Below, one piece after another: positions 29,380 through 39,344 of a stretch of 39,344 nucleotides of DNA. Numbering within the stretch: the first letter of the stretch is position 1; each line of letters opens with the position of its first letter. The position numbers and the translations under genes were made by a program. This DNA is from Nemertoderma westbladi (Eukaryota > Xenacoelomorpha > Nemertodermatida > Nemertodermatidae): positions 1 to 39,344 of the forward strand of contig JAUCBJ010006645.1 of assembly GCA_032718475.1 (NCBI GenBank). The letters are read 5' to 3'. The notes under the pieces were generated by a model that searched no databases, had not been told where the DNA came from, and saw only the letters and a program-made list of their open reading frames with translations.

Positions 29380-30670
29380 TTCTGTGCTGTTGGAAGTAGT
29401 GGTGCCGCTATCCGTAACACTACTCAGACAGTAGTCATGATCCATTATTGATTATAAAACTAATACAGAGTAATAGGCCTAAATTATGTGAAAGGTATAT
29501 CCACATTTTCCACAATCCTGCAATCCAGTTTGGCCTATCAATTATTTAAAATTTATTAGCACAACCGGTCACCGGTAGGCCTACCATTACCGTATTTAAA
29601 TGGTAGGCTACACAGTAGGCCTATAGCAGTACCGGTGCCTGTACCGGTACTAAAATACAGAAATACCTGCTTTATACCTACATCTGTACATACAATACAG
29701 CAAAATAGTGCTATATATACTAATACCGGTACTGATAGCCTGAGAGAACAGCAGTAGAGAAACCGGTAGCATGGAACCTAACATTAGACTTTTGGAGGAC
29801 ATAAAAAAAAAAGGACAAAAAAAGGATTTAAACGGACAATAAAAATTATTGCGTTAAAATAACGTGCCACTGTAACCTGCTCCTTTCCCTAAAATTGAGA
29901 ATTTAACAATGAAGCGCGATATTAATTCGCCAAGGCGGGTTTTGCGTCGAGTTTCCCCCCCTGTCTCAAAAATCTGCTGCGCCCCCACTGGCCCTGCGCC
30001 CCCCTGGAGTGCAGGGGTCGCAGGGGTGGCTGTGACGCCCCTGGTCACAGGACTGGAATCTAACGACGCTAATTATACTCATACTACTGTAGTACCGGTA
30101 CTACTGTACTAGTCAGTTAAATGTGCAGGTTTACCGCAATACATAATAAATGTTAAAGAATTAGCGAATTGCAAAGTAATCTTATAACAATACCGGTAAC
30201 ATTTTTGTTTTCTTTATTTGATTATATTTTACTACCGGTCAGCCTGTGTAGTAGATTTATCAATGTGCATAATTCGTAATATTTCAGTATTTTTTGCTAT
30301 CCTCTCCTTTACAGTTTTGATATACACAATCTCACATCGGTTCGCTGCAGTTTTGGTCTTGTTACTTTGGGGACCGTTGATTCAACCGTTTTGTCATTCT
30401 GTAAAGTGGTCGTTTATTGTTTTGGTTAGAAAAGCCTCCTCTGTAACATGCTGCTTTTCCTCATTCGGTTTATGACCTGATGACGTGTGTTACATGAAAA
30501 AAAATTGTAATTTAAAGTGTTTCATAAAATAAGCGGTATATACAGATATATAAAAGTGTTTCATACAACGCTCCCCAAAGTAATTATACCAACAGTTTTA
30601 ATTATTGAGTTCCAGATTAACTAACTAGTTCCCAGCCTTGCCCAGCCCATTGATCACTTTTCAGTTGATA
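29380..30670. other. Upstream region of the DEAD-box gene
   Basis: No coding segment is supported. 29560-29770 and 30080-30240 are dense in ACCGGT and AGGCCT palindromes. 29866-29963 is the end of the inverted-repeat element. 30405-30463 is a single inverted, diverged monomer of the 68-bp repeat. The 200 bp before the gene are AT-rich with a TATA-like site at 30547. Confidence 0.55.
30547..30556 (+). promoter_or_regulatory. TATA-like element before the DEAD-box gene
   Basis: TATATAAAAG lies 115-124 bp upstream of the ATG at 30671. The spacing would suit a short 5' UTR. Many housekeeping genes lack a TATA box and the region is AT-rich, so this is tentative. Confidence 0.25.
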
Positions 30671-32215
30671 ATGGAACGAGAGAGGAACCAATTTCTCTCT
30701 TTGGGAGTGAGTAAATGGATCGTTGATCAGTTAAACACTATGAGTATTTCTTCTCCAACGTCTGTACAAACCGCCTGCATCCCTCCTAGTCTCTCCGGGA
30801 GAGACGTACTGGCGAGTTCGCGTACCGGTACGGGTAAGACTCTCTCTTTCGCGATCCCCATACTACAATCGATCGGATCCGACCCATTCGGGATTCATTC
30901 GCTCGTTGTAACTCCAACGCGGGAACTCGCCGTCCAGATAGCGGACCAGTTCCGCTACCTAGGGGCTCCTCTCAACCTCCGCATCAGCCTCCTCATCGGC
31001 GGACTCAGCATGCAGGACCAGAGCGCCTCCTTGTCGTTAAGACCCCATGTCGTTATAGCAACACCCGGTAGAATAGCCGACCACATTCGCTCCACCAGCG
31101 GTCTTTCCTTCAAACGATTGAAATATTTTGTTCTCGACGAAGCCGACCGTCTGCTCAACGAGAGTTTCGTCGACGCACTCTCCGCTGTGTTTGAGGCGAT
31201 TCCGACTGCGAGACAAACTCTCGTGTACACTGCCACGCTCTCGGGGAGTGTGGAACGCTTAATCGAGGTTGCTAAGGGCGACCCGTTTCTGTGGCAACAA
31301 CAGGAGACTGGAAGCGACACCTCGGTGGCTACGGTAGCAGGACTCGAACAGAAATACATTCTGACTCCCGCGATTGTTAAAGATGCCTATTTGGTTCACA
31401 TCCTTGATAAACTGAGGGAGGAACATCCTGACCATTCCGTGCTCATATTCACTAAATCCTGTCGCCAATGTCATGTCATCCATCTTATGCTCCGGCAGTT
31501 TAATTTCTCGTGCGTCCCGCTGCACTCGCTACTGCCGCAACGGGAGCGGTTGAACTCGCTGTCGCGATTTAAGGCGGGTTCCGCTCGGGTTCTAGTGGCC
31601 ACGGACGTCGCTAGTCGTGGGTTGGACATCCCCGCGGTTCATTTGGTCGTCAACCACAACGTACCTCGCGTCGCTAAGGATTACGTACATCGCGTTGGTA
31701 GGACTGCACGGGCGGGGCGGCCCGGGTACGCTGTATCCTTGGTAACACAGTACGACGTGGCCTTGGTTCTCGCTATAGAGAAATACGTCGGGGTGAAGCT
31801 GAAGGAGGTGAATGTTGATGAAGCGGTCCTGGAGCACGTGGTCGAAGTCAATGTGGCGAGGAGGGAAGCCGATATTAAGTGGAATCAGTTAGATTTATTT
31901 AAGAGACGCGATGTTTACAGGGAGATTGACGGGGAACGAGGAGAGCATGGGTTTCGGCTCGGGGATAGAGGCTATCGGAAGCCAGTAAAGTCCAACGAAA
32001 AGATTGTAGGTAAAATGGGAAAGTCTATGAAAAATTATAGTAATAATAAAAGCAATAGGGGAGTTGGTACTATTAATAGTTCTAGAATAGTTGGAAAACC
32101 GACTAAAGATAATACTAGTTCTAGAACTAATAGTAAACAACGTGCACGGCGTAGATTGAAAGACAAGCTGGGATTATCTTCCAAAGGGCGAAGGAAGAAC
32201 TGGAATTATTTGTAA
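30671..32215 (+). CDS. DDX49: DEAD-box ATP-dependent RNA helicase, DDX49/Dbp8 family
   Basis: A 514-aa protein that unwinds RNA with ATP; DDX49 and yeast Dbp8 act in the nucleolus in small-subunit rRNA processing. The motifs are all in order: a Q-motif region (FLSLGVSKWIVDQL to the PTSVQ glutamine, residues 8-33), motif I SRTGTGKT (50-57), PTRELA (82-87), TPGR (131-134), DEAD (156-159), TAT (187-189, usually SAT), ATDVASRGLDI (310-320) and HRVGRTARAGR (340-350). The family-typical stretches KDAYLVHIL, VASRGLDIP, VTQYDVALV and VNVARREADIKW single out DDX49/Dbp8. From about residue 410 the tail is basic and low in complexity, rich in Lys, Ser and Asn. The start is the first in-frame ATG; an upstream in-frame TTG at 30638 is unlikely to be used. 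The ORF is intronless, whereas mammalian DDX49 genes are split, so either introns were lost or this is a retrocopy; full conservation favours a working gene. Confidence 0.95.
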   Translation: MERERNQFLSLGVSKWIVDQLNTMSISSPTSVQTACIPPSLSGRDVLASSRTGTGKTLSFAIPILQSIGSDPFGIHSLVVTPTRELAVQIADQFRYLGAPLNLRISLLIGGLSMQDQSASLSLRPHVVIATPGRIADHIRSTSGLSFKRLKYFVLDEADRLLNESFVDALSAVFEAIPTARQTLVYTATLSGSVERLIEVAKGDPFLWQQQETGSDTSVATVAGLEQKYILTPAIVKDAYLVHILDKLREEHPDHSVLIFTKSCRQCHVIHLMLRQFNFSCVPLHSLLPQRERLNSLSRFKAGSARVLVATDVASRGLDIPAVHLVVNHNVPRVAKDYVHRVGRTARAGRPGYAVSLVTQYDVALVLAIEKYVGVKLKEVNVDEAVLEHVVEVNVARREADIKWNQLDLFKRRDVYREIDGERGEHGFRLGDRGYRKPVKSNEKIVGKMGKSMKNYSNNKSNRGVGTINSSRIVGKPTKDNTSSRTNSKQRARRRLKDKLGLSSKGRRKNWNYL

Positions 32216-32290
32216 TAGAGGAAGTTTTTCCATATTGGTTTTACTTTTGACCTTCGGTGAATTTATTACATTAATATATAACTAAAGTCT

Positions 32291-32296
32291 ATTAAA
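32291..32296 (+). terminator. Variant polyadenylation signal after DDX49
   Basis: ATTAAA, the commonest variant of AATAAA, lies 76 nt after the stop codon, and there is no closer AATAAA. T-rich sequence around 32320-32370 could be the downstream element. Confidence 0.35.
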
Positions 32297-33744
32297 CCAT
32301 GACCCTTATGTAATATAGTGTCATTTTCTAATGACACGGAACCCCCCCCTCCCCCCCAAAAAAATTTTTTCTACAAATCTTTATCATATTGCTGGAAATT
32401 TGAAACACAAATAGTTTAACTCACCGTGGTTGTTACCATGAAGCCGGAATTTTCGATTGTTGTTTTCAATTTTCAAAGTTTCTAAATTTTCAAAATTTTC
32501 AATTTTCGAACCCTCCGTTTCGCCGCCATTCTTCACATTAGTCGTAAGTAATTTTAATATCATTGGAAAGCTCGCGTTGCGTTGCAACGGATTTCAAATA
32601 TGTAATCAATGTTTGAATTTCGTTTAGAAACAGCTGAGAGTTGTTCAATTCAATGATTGCAAGAATTATTGATACACATAATGTTCTGGAACATTTTGTA
32701 TATGTTAGTATGAATGTAGATTTTGTATAGGCATACCACGCCATGGGCATAACATAATATATTAAAATATAAAATATATTCATTCATTATATCTTTATTC
32801 GGTTACATCCCCCATGCTAGAATACCTCGATCAGCTGATATAGCTGATACTCATACTTTTTGGTATTTTCTTATTCCTGAAGGGTAAAATACTAATATTT
32901 CAAAGTTGTGTTATTGTTGTGTCATATAATATATCAAATTGAAGAAGAAAGGCTGAGCAATACGATGCTTTGTGTCAGTTTTGTTTGTTATGCTTGGAAT
33001 TTCGCATGTTAGGCCCATCCCTTTAATTACCCTTAAATATTCCACCTATCTTTGCCGTGTTTTACTTAAAAAAACTCAGTCTTATTCCTATTTATAATTA
33101 GGAGAGATATAGATCGGAAAACTGATTAACAAATTTCTGATATCAAACTCTAGGAGCATTGTACATTCAGAGTTTTTATGTTTAGCTTGTGTTTTGGTGG
33201 CTGTTTCACGGGGCCTACAATTCGCTTTACTTCACTGAAACTCGTTGTAACTGGCTGCAAGGGTTTCCTGGACGAAGTTCCGAATGGGACGAAGGTTTAA
33301 AAAAAAGCGCCCGTGATGACCACTGACCACTTTCGGACCTTCGTCTCATTCGGACCGTCGATACATACCCCTCTGCGTGGCGATCATGTGGCTAGATGGT
33401 GTCGGTGTGTAGAGGAAGGATGACTCACTAGGAGATAAAGCGTAGTAAAGTGAATTATTATGTTTCCGCAACATTGTTCTAGCTTGTTATATTTTAATTG
33501 TTTTGGTTAGAATAGCGTGCCCTTGAGCCTGCTGCTGAAGATGGGATTGGCGTCAAGTTCCCCCCTTGTCTAGCAATCAAAACTGAATCTATTGGGGCTG
33601 ATGCAGCTCGTGGTCCGAACAGATAATTTATTTTTAATTACCATTGTTGTGCATTGAAAATACACTTCTTACACGCATTTTCATCTCTACTTTCTTCAAT
33701 AATGTCAAATAATAAATATCAAACTTCTTTGATCAGCTGATCGA

Positions 33745-33821
33745 GGGGGTGAGCACTGAGCACTGAGCAGGCCTTGTATTACGATGGCCTTGGTTTTACA
33801 AGGCCTGCTCACCCCCTCGAA
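33745..33821. repeat. Foldback with GAGGGGGTGAGCA arms
   Basis: The right arm (about 33799-33821, TACAAGGCCTGCTCACCCCC) is the inverse complement of the left arm, which is lengthened by an extra CACTGAG, CACTGAG insertion. The spacer reads TTACGATGGCCTTGG; a related ACGATGGCCTTG also appears near 35680. It could form a 22-bp stem. Confidence 0.75.
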
Positions 33822-33895
33822 GTCCTACTTATTTTTGAATAATATAATAGCTACCCATGTATTTCATTTAATATTCCGATATGAATGTTAGTAGG

Positions 33896-34455
33896 GTCGC
33901 TTAAGGTGAAAATCGTTAATTGCCGGACAAAAGTATGAAAATGTCACTATATACAGTATGTAAAATTATGTAAAGATTGTTAGTAGTTATATTGGCGCTG
34001 TGGTGCACGTTTCCATAGTAACAGAAGGTGATTTTTAAAAATATATTGCACTTTTGGCTTTATGAGGATAATGTGTTGTTTATACAGTCGCAAGACATGA
34101 TTGATATACAGTATGTTTAACAATCTATAAAAACTACTTGGAACAATTTTTACTATTTCGCTTGCAAGGTGCAGATTTATTAATTTTAGTTCAGTCATAT
34201 AAGGCAGACAAAGGTGGCCACAAGTCTGAATTGAATTGTTTATTTTAATCCCTGTAAAATGGAATACTTAATCGACAATATGTACCGTGACTTAATCACT
34301 GAAATCAATAAATAAACAGTAAAAGAGACTAATTACAGTACTTATAGAGGGAAATACAATCATTTATCAATTTTTTAACATATAGGGCCTATAGGGACAT
34401 TTTCATGCTTTTGTCCGGCAATTAACGATTTTGCCATATTTTACCCTTAAGCGAC
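33896..34455. mobile_element. MITE with inverted ends of about 50 bp
   Basis: GTCGCTTAAGG at 33896 is matched by CCTTAAGCGAC ending at 34455, and both ends continue with AATCGTTAATTGCCGGACAA, then AAAAG, ATGAAAATGTC and CTATA in inverse orientation. The right end has an extra dozen bases. The 560-bp AT-rich interior has no transposase, and its one minus-strand ORF of 72 codons has no support. No unambiguous target duplication is seen, so the superfamily is open. Confidence 0.82.
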
Positions 34456-35056
34456 TATGTAGGCCTAGTGTGATTTATTATTTATTAACATTACTAATAC
34501 TAATTACTATTATTACTGTTAGGAAACAATAATGGTCCAGAATTAAGGAGATAATTAGATGGCCTTAGGCTGCGTATACACCAGTGTTGGCGTGTCACGG
34601 TTGACGGTTTACGTGTCACTTTTTCATGGTGTGCATTAATTCTAAAACGCCAACATTTATTAACATAACATTGGATATGCATATCCCGTTTTAAATGTTG
34701 GTGGTTTTGTGTTGGTGTGTTGACGTTTACGTGTCACGCGTTGGCGGGTAATGTGTTTTTATTTGAGGAATGAGCATGTTCATTATTTCTAAAACGCCAA
34801 CACTTCAAAATAAAACAAATTAAATAAAACATGAAATCTTTCATAGATATTTAGAGATTCTATACTCTAATTTGTAGTAATAATAATTAATTAATAGAGG
34901 GATTAATTAAATATTAATTTTATATTTTATTTATAAATTGCAATCTGTTAATGCGAGTTTATTTTAATACTAGGATGGAGTTTCTATGAAATAAATTAAA
35001 TAAATAAAATGATGATTTATTAATTTTTTACTTGGATACTTTTTACTTTTGGTAAG

Positions 35057-35185
35057 ATGGATGATTATGAGCCTGAACTTATAGAAATTGTTCGTAATAA
35101 GCCATTGTTGTGGGATGTGGTCATAACGATTATAAACATAAGGAGCAAAGAGCGCAAGTGTGGATTTATGTTGATAGTAAATTAA
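35057..35185 (+). pseudogene. MADF-domain protein N-terminus (Harbinger accessory gene)
   Basis: ATG in AAGATGG starts a frame with ELIEIVRNKPLLWD, the first helix of a MADF (Myb/SANT-like) domain. Around 35115-35120 a one-base loss moves the rest of the domain to another frame, where YKHKEQRAQVW matches the next MADF helix. PIF/Harbinger elements carry such a Myb-like DNA-binding protein as their second gene, which helps the transposase reach the nucleus and the DNA ends. The original frame stops at 35183-35185, so only 42 codons remain: a dead fragment. Confidence 0.75.
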
Positions 35186-35400
35186 AACCCCAAGAAAAGG
35201 TTAGTTTGGTACAACAACTGTGTTTTGGTAAAATTTTGAGCGTAATTGAAGAACAACTCATCCTCTTTATTATCCATTAAATGGGCAAAAGTCCTGGCAA
35301 ATTCCCCACGATGTTCTCTATGCAAGAAAAGATATCTTACCCATATCCTAGGCCGATTCCTAACTCGTCTTCTTCTATTATTAAACATACACGTTTTCAA
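35182..35400 (-). pseudogene. Harbinger transposase N-terminal fragment
   Basis: Seventy-two codons from ATG at 35400. The pattern RRRRVRNRPRIWVR, then GEFARTF, then DELFFNYAQNFTKTQ matches the N-terminal part of PIF/Harbinger transposases (RRxWVRP, GEFxxLxxEL, FFxYxRM). Everything after it, including the DDE catalytic domain, is missing. It meets the MADF fragment at about 35182-35185, which marks the internal deletion point. Confidence 0.7.
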
Positions 35401-35674
35401 GGATTAAATATTATATATTCTCTTTATTGCATTAGTTCGGGTACTTAGATAATTGATTGTTTAAACAATTGTACTACTATTACTGGTACCACATGTGGAA
35501 CTGTGGTGCCCCGACTGCCCGGAAAAATTCCAAACTTGTGTACTATATAGTATACAATTACGCTATTTTCGCCACATCACAGTTGTTCTAGAACTGAGAA
35601 CTTAGGACAACACGAATATATAAAATAAAATCCGTCAACAGTGACACGTTAACACTGGTGTATACATAGCCTTA

Positions 35675-37477
35675 CGATTACGATGGCCTTGATTATAGAG
35701 AGAGGTATTGCATTGTTGCCAAGCTACGTAAGGGATAAACGAAATATTCCAGAATATGGTGTATTTATTTAATAAATTGAGTAAAATAGCCTCGCTCATA
35801 TGCAAAACCATGCACGTTTTAAGCGCTGATATCTCAGCTACAGTGCTTTGCTATAAATTTCAAATTGTGTTACAATTTGGAATCCTTTGCACGGTCAGCT
35901 TTCTATCGGTACCAACAAAACACTATAATATTGATGAATAACTGCGGTGAACTGGTGCAATATCGCCGGAGACACCTTTTTCAAACGCTTGTAGCTAAAT
36001 AATGAAAGCAAAAATAAAAATTCTGGCTCACCCAGCAAGGAGGAGGGAAGTGAAACTATCTCTGTTTCAAATTTCAAGCAATCTCATTAAGATTTGTAGA
36101 AAAAAAATTTTGGGGGGCGGGGGGGGGGCAGGTACCTGAATAAGGACACTGTATTCCAGGACATGGTGCACCGTTGTTGCCCACTAAAATTTTCTGTATT
36201 TATTAAGTAGAATAAAGGGCCTCCATTATTATTATTATTATTATTATGAATGCGAAACGGAGGGTGCGATTTCTGTATCCGGGTATATATTTTTTGGGTT
36301 TGTGTGCCGGTGCTCAATATAATAATTCCACATCTATAACTAAGGAGGGATATTTAAAATGCTGATGGTTTGGATATTATTCGATTTAGTTCATTGCCTG
36401 CTTGTTAAATACCCGCCCATATTATAGTTACAGACAGCCAATTTTGGCGGGAGGGTTTAAACTTTTATGGGCATTTTCTCGGAATCACATTTTTCATTTT
36501 CAAATTACTACTCCTCCGCTCATTTTTCAACCAATTTTCTTCGTTTTTGGCTCATGCGAACGAGCTTATGGAAGCTCTTTAAAAGTTATCTTATGGAATT
36601 TTGATAAATATTGCCATTTTGTGTAATTAGGCAACTTTAATTAAAAATGTGATGATTAGTTTGAATAATTAATTAATTTAATTAATTAATTAAAATAAAA
36701 ACGCTAATTAGAAATTGTATAAAATAACTTTTGTAGAGTCGATGACGCTGAGACAAAAAAAAGTTGGTTTCAAGAAATTTGGGACCAGGATTGAGGGACT
36801 AGTAGCATTTTTAGTGAAATCCAGCCGCTAGGGGGAGGCTATAAATTTTCCTATAGAGGCTTTTTGGCCTTCTATTCAGTGGTTGGCCTTGACAAAATAG
36901 CAATATTATCATTTAACACTAAGTAACAGCCATTTCTAAAAAAAAGGTTCTGGGGAGTATACCCCCTCTTAAGCTAAAACCCAACTGGAAATTAACTCGA
37001 ACAACAACGGAGTGCATACTACAGTAGAGGTCTCGCTACGCGGACCTAAAAAATAACATTTAGATACTGTACAATTCAAACTAAGACGTTTGGACTGGGC
37101 GGAGCAATTGAGATGCTGTTTTTCCAGGGGGGTTTTCCATTGTTTTATAAATACAATGATGTGAGTTTGAGCTCCGGTTCCCAAAGGCATTCCCCCAAAA
37201 TATAATTAGCAAAAGTTTATTGGTGAGCACCGGCGCTCAATCCGCAGTTACAAACAAGCAGTGGTTTCAGAGCCGCAGCTAACGTGTAAAACGGTTTTCA
37301 TCAGGATTTCAATCATCATGACCCTGAGGATTGAAATACTGGCTACTGTACAACTAACTATCAGAACACATCGGTGATAAAATTTGTTCATTTGTAATAA
37401 TTTCCGACAGGTTGGGTGAAAATTTGGCAATTTTAGTTAGAAATTTTCGAATCACCATCAAATCATCCAAAAGGGAT
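35675..37477. other. Intergenic DNA
   Basis: No coding segment is supported. 35740-35970 is a copy of the dispersed sequence also seen at 24600-24760. There is a G-rich run at 36112-36128, an ATT trinucleotide run, an AT palindrome TTAATTAATTAATT at about 36666-36690 and a short dyad (ATTTCAATC / GATTGAAAT, 37307-37340). Confidence 0.5.
36225..36247. repeat. (ATT)n microsatellite
   Basis: Seven to eight ATT units. On the minus strand it yields an Asn run in a spurious ORF. Confidence 0.9.
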
Positions 37478-37735
37478 GGGGGGCGGGGGTGCCGGAAAAT
37501 CGACACAAATAACAGATTACTCGCAAAAAAATAAATATGTAACCAATTCTATTGACACACAAATCCCATATCGGCGAATTAATTACCCGCAATGTTAAAT
37601 TCTCAAATTTGGGAAAGGACCAGGTTACAGTGGCACGTGGCACGTTTGTCTAACCAAAACAATAAACTAAAAGTCAGAACAGGTTACAGTTTTTTTGGTA
37701 GTAATCAGCTGTTATTTGTGTCGAAAATCCCCCCT
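37478..37735. mobile_element. Small inverted-repeat element, parent type of the 68-bp repeat
   Basis: The left arm (about 37491-37544) and right arm (about 37682-37735) are inverse complements over some 50 bp, sharing GAAAATCGACACAAATAACAG at the left end and its complement at the right. The ends are G-rich outside. The interior contains GGGAAAGGACCAGGTTACAG and TCTAACCAAAACAATAAAC, the two halves of the 68-bp minisatellite unit. The edges are approximate because no target duplication is clear. Confidence 0.75.
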
Positions 37736-39344
37736 ATCTCCGAATTTGACAGTGGACAGGTGGATGCTACTTTACTACTGACTAGCCTTTTTCATAACAT
37801 TGTCCAAACCCATTGATAAATTCGGCCTAGTACTGTACTATGATATTATTGTTTAATTATACTTTTTAAATTCATTAAACGAACGCAGATGGGTACTTGA
37901 TTGCAGATTGTGATGGTGACGCAATATTTCAATAATTTCCTTCAATTTCAGAATGTACACACGCAAGGACCCCTAACCAGCTTCACCTTTTTGTCGATGA
38001 CGAATATGCACTTCCGTCTACAGCGTTCCACAGCGTTCTTATCAACCTGTGTCGTTGTACCGACCGCTCAACTGCTAGTTCAGTCTGTCAGTAGCCTTCT
38101 AAACTGCTAAAGCAAAGTCTGTTTAGGCCTATCTTATCAGCAGACAGTTGACAGTTCACCTTCTCACATAAACTCCTAGTGCAGTAGTCTGGTAGTGGGT
38201 ATGTAAATGTAATTGCAGAATTGTACTGTCTGAACTGACTGTACCGGTCGGTCCTCCGGCTGTCCGGCATCCGGTAGAACAGTGCTGGCTGTAGCCTGTC
38301 CTGTAGGCAGGTAGGTAACTTTACACTGTCAGACTGTGTCGCGTGTCTGTGAGTCCAGGGCGATGAGCAATTGCCTCTGTTAAGCCTCTGTTAAGCTAAC
38401 AGAGAAGATTTGTTCGCTGATAATTTTAGTCGGTGAGTTATTGGCAATGTTAGTTCTCTGTCTGATAAGTCACTGTTAAAGGGTGAGTTTTACGTTCACT
38501 GTTAGTTCTCTGTTAACTAACCGAGAACATTTTCCTTAACAGAGGTAAAACCTCTGTTAAGGCTATTAGCAGAAGCACGAAGTTGTTCTTCAATCAATTG
38601 TGTTCATAAATTATGAATTTAGGCTTAATTTAGGCCTACATACTGTTGTTTACCGGTTCCTTTTAGGCTCGAACTGATATCATTTCACTTTCAGTTTCAG
38701 TCAGATGGATTAAATCTTACTTACTAGTACTATGCAGTACATACTGTATAAATGTCTGTATTTGTAAGTACTACATGTATATTACTTAGTACGTTACGTA
38801 GTACTTGTTACGGATCCTACAGTAAAAATATTAACTACAGGCCCTATATGTTACTGTACGATGCCATTTTATTGTACTGTAGCTGCCTAAGTACTGTAGA
38901 TTGTGTGTATATCGTACACCATGTCTCAGAACAGGGGCGGATCCCGAGTCGTTTGGTTAGGTTACACATATACTGTATATATTTTCAATATTTTCAACAT
39001 ATACTGTAGGAACAGAGTACCATATATTTTATGTACACAATACAGTATACTGTATCCCAACTTGGGTACCCGTAATGGATTTATTTACTACCGCGTAAAC
39101 AACACCCCCCCCCCCCCCCCCACCCCTTTCTAAATGTGAAAATCTGCAAAGTACAGTATGTACACTGTAACTAGTACTATAACAGTACTATAAGTATACC
39201 CAGATGCCCGGTGGTATTATTTTTTCATCGTCAAATAGGGCCTATATAATTAATCTATGTTACATATTCCGATTGTGGGCGCGTATACGCAGTAGGCCTA
39301 TTATAAAATTATATTATTTATAATCTATACAGTGCCCCGGCTTA
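37736..39344. other. Intergenic DNA rich in GTAC-type palindromes
   Basis: No coding segment is supported. CCTCTGTTAAG occurs twice in tandem (38374-38395) next to an inverted CTAACAGAG, and a hairpin follows at 38534-38562. From 38720 to the end, TACTGTAC and ACAGTA motifs are frequent. A 17-bp C run lies at 39105-39121. Confidence 0.5.
38534..38562. repeat. 12-bp perfect hairpin
   Basis: CCTTAACAGAGG, loop TAAAA, CCTCTGTTAAGG. Related CCTCTGTTAAG copies lie at 38374-38395, so this may be the end of a small foldback element spanning about 38370-38570. Confidence 0.85.

Larger units (their letters stand above)
27890..29963. mobile_element. Probable inverted-repeat element carrying a 68-bp minisatellite
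   Basis: The left end (AGGGGAAATTGGACGCAAAT at about 27892) and the inverse complement of the right end (GGGGGGAAACTCGACGCAAA, plus-strand 29942-29961) share a GGGGAAA..GACGCAAA core. Inside are the 68-bp array, a nested MITE (28951-29338), an ACCGGT-rich stretch (29560-29770) and, near the right end, the GGCGAATTAAT and GTTAAATTCTCAA blocks also found in the small element at 37478-37735. The ends are diverged and no target duplication is clear, so the span as one element is an inference. Confidence 0.45.
32216..33895. other. Intergenic DNA with hairpins and repeat fragments
   Basis: No coding segment is supported. Contents are a C-rich run (about 32342-32357), a diverged inverted repeat (33271-33296 against 33337-33360, TCCGAATG..GACGAAGGT), a diverged fragment of the 68-bp repeat family in inverse orientation (about 33495-33575), and the foldback at 33745-33821. 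Confidence 0.5.
34568..35671. mobile_element. Internally deleted PIF/Harbinger element
   Basis: Inverted ends of 31 bp (34568-34598 and 35641-35671, starting GGCTGCGTATACACCAG and GGCTATGTATACACCAG) are flanked by the 3-bp duplication TTA (34565-34567 and 35672-35674), the hallmark of PIF/Harbinger. Several CGTGTCAC and AAAACGCCAACA subterminal repeats follow the left end. The interior keeps the start of a MADF-domain gene on the plus strand and the start of a transposase gene on the minus strand, joined tail to tail, so the middle of an autonomous element has been deleted. It would need transposase in trans to move. Confidence 0.9.

Noticed and set aside
30955-31837. Minus-strand ORFs of 81-134 codons
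   Set aside because: They are antisense to the DDX49 coding sequence.

Overview
The window is nuclear DNA from a metazoan, most likely a marine or other aquatic invertebrate. The evidence is the transposon families present (BEL/Pao, hAT, PIF/Harbinger, non-LTR), a compact DDX49-type housekeeping gene, AT-rich intergenic DNA and many short palindromes (ACCGGT, AGGCCT, GTAC). I cannot name the species. There is nothing bacterial, and no rRNA, convincing tRNA or CRISPR array.

Layout. 1-135 is a (TACGG)n satellite that runs off the left edge. 136-1630 is AT-rich flank. 1631-17470 is a complete 15.8-kb BEL/Pao LTR retrotransposon on the minus strand. It has 1.2-kb LTRs that differ at two places, a 5-bp target duplication (GTCGT at 1626-1630 and 17471-17475), a polypurine tract, a 2.25-kb repeat-filled leader, an unrecognised 564-aa upstream ORF, capsid (DUF1759-like), zinc-knuckle/protease/RT/RNase H and integrase segments, and a 3-kb 3' noncoding tail. 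Its gag-pol reading frame is broken at four places although the LTRs are almost identical.

17476-19475 is AT-rich DNA with local inverted repeats. It leads into a 628-codon plus-strand ORF (19476-21362) that I do not recognise; it is the main orphan gene candidate. 21363-24968 holds a possible small exon, a decayed non-LTR retrotransposon 3' end and a half copy of a short inverted-repeat element. 24969-27850 is a non-autonomous hAT element with an exact 8-bp target duplication and an internal minisatellite of about 25 bp. 27851-29963 carries a 68-bp minisatellite that looks amplified from the interior of an inverted-repeat element, and a second MITE is inserted in it.

30671-32215 is the only confidently identified host gene: an intact, single-exon DEAD-box RNA helicase of the DDX49/Dbp8 family, which acts in nucleolar rRNA processing. 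32216-39344 is intergenic. It holds a MITE (33896-34455), an internally deleted PIF/Harbinger element keeping the N-termini of both of its genes (34568-35671), a 0.26-kb inverted-repeat element (about 37478-37735), hairpins and mono- or trinucleotide runs.

No multi-gene pathway is encoded. The window shows a transposon-rich intergenic landscape around one housekeeping gene and one unidentified ORF. All identifications come from reading motifs by eye; no database search was run.
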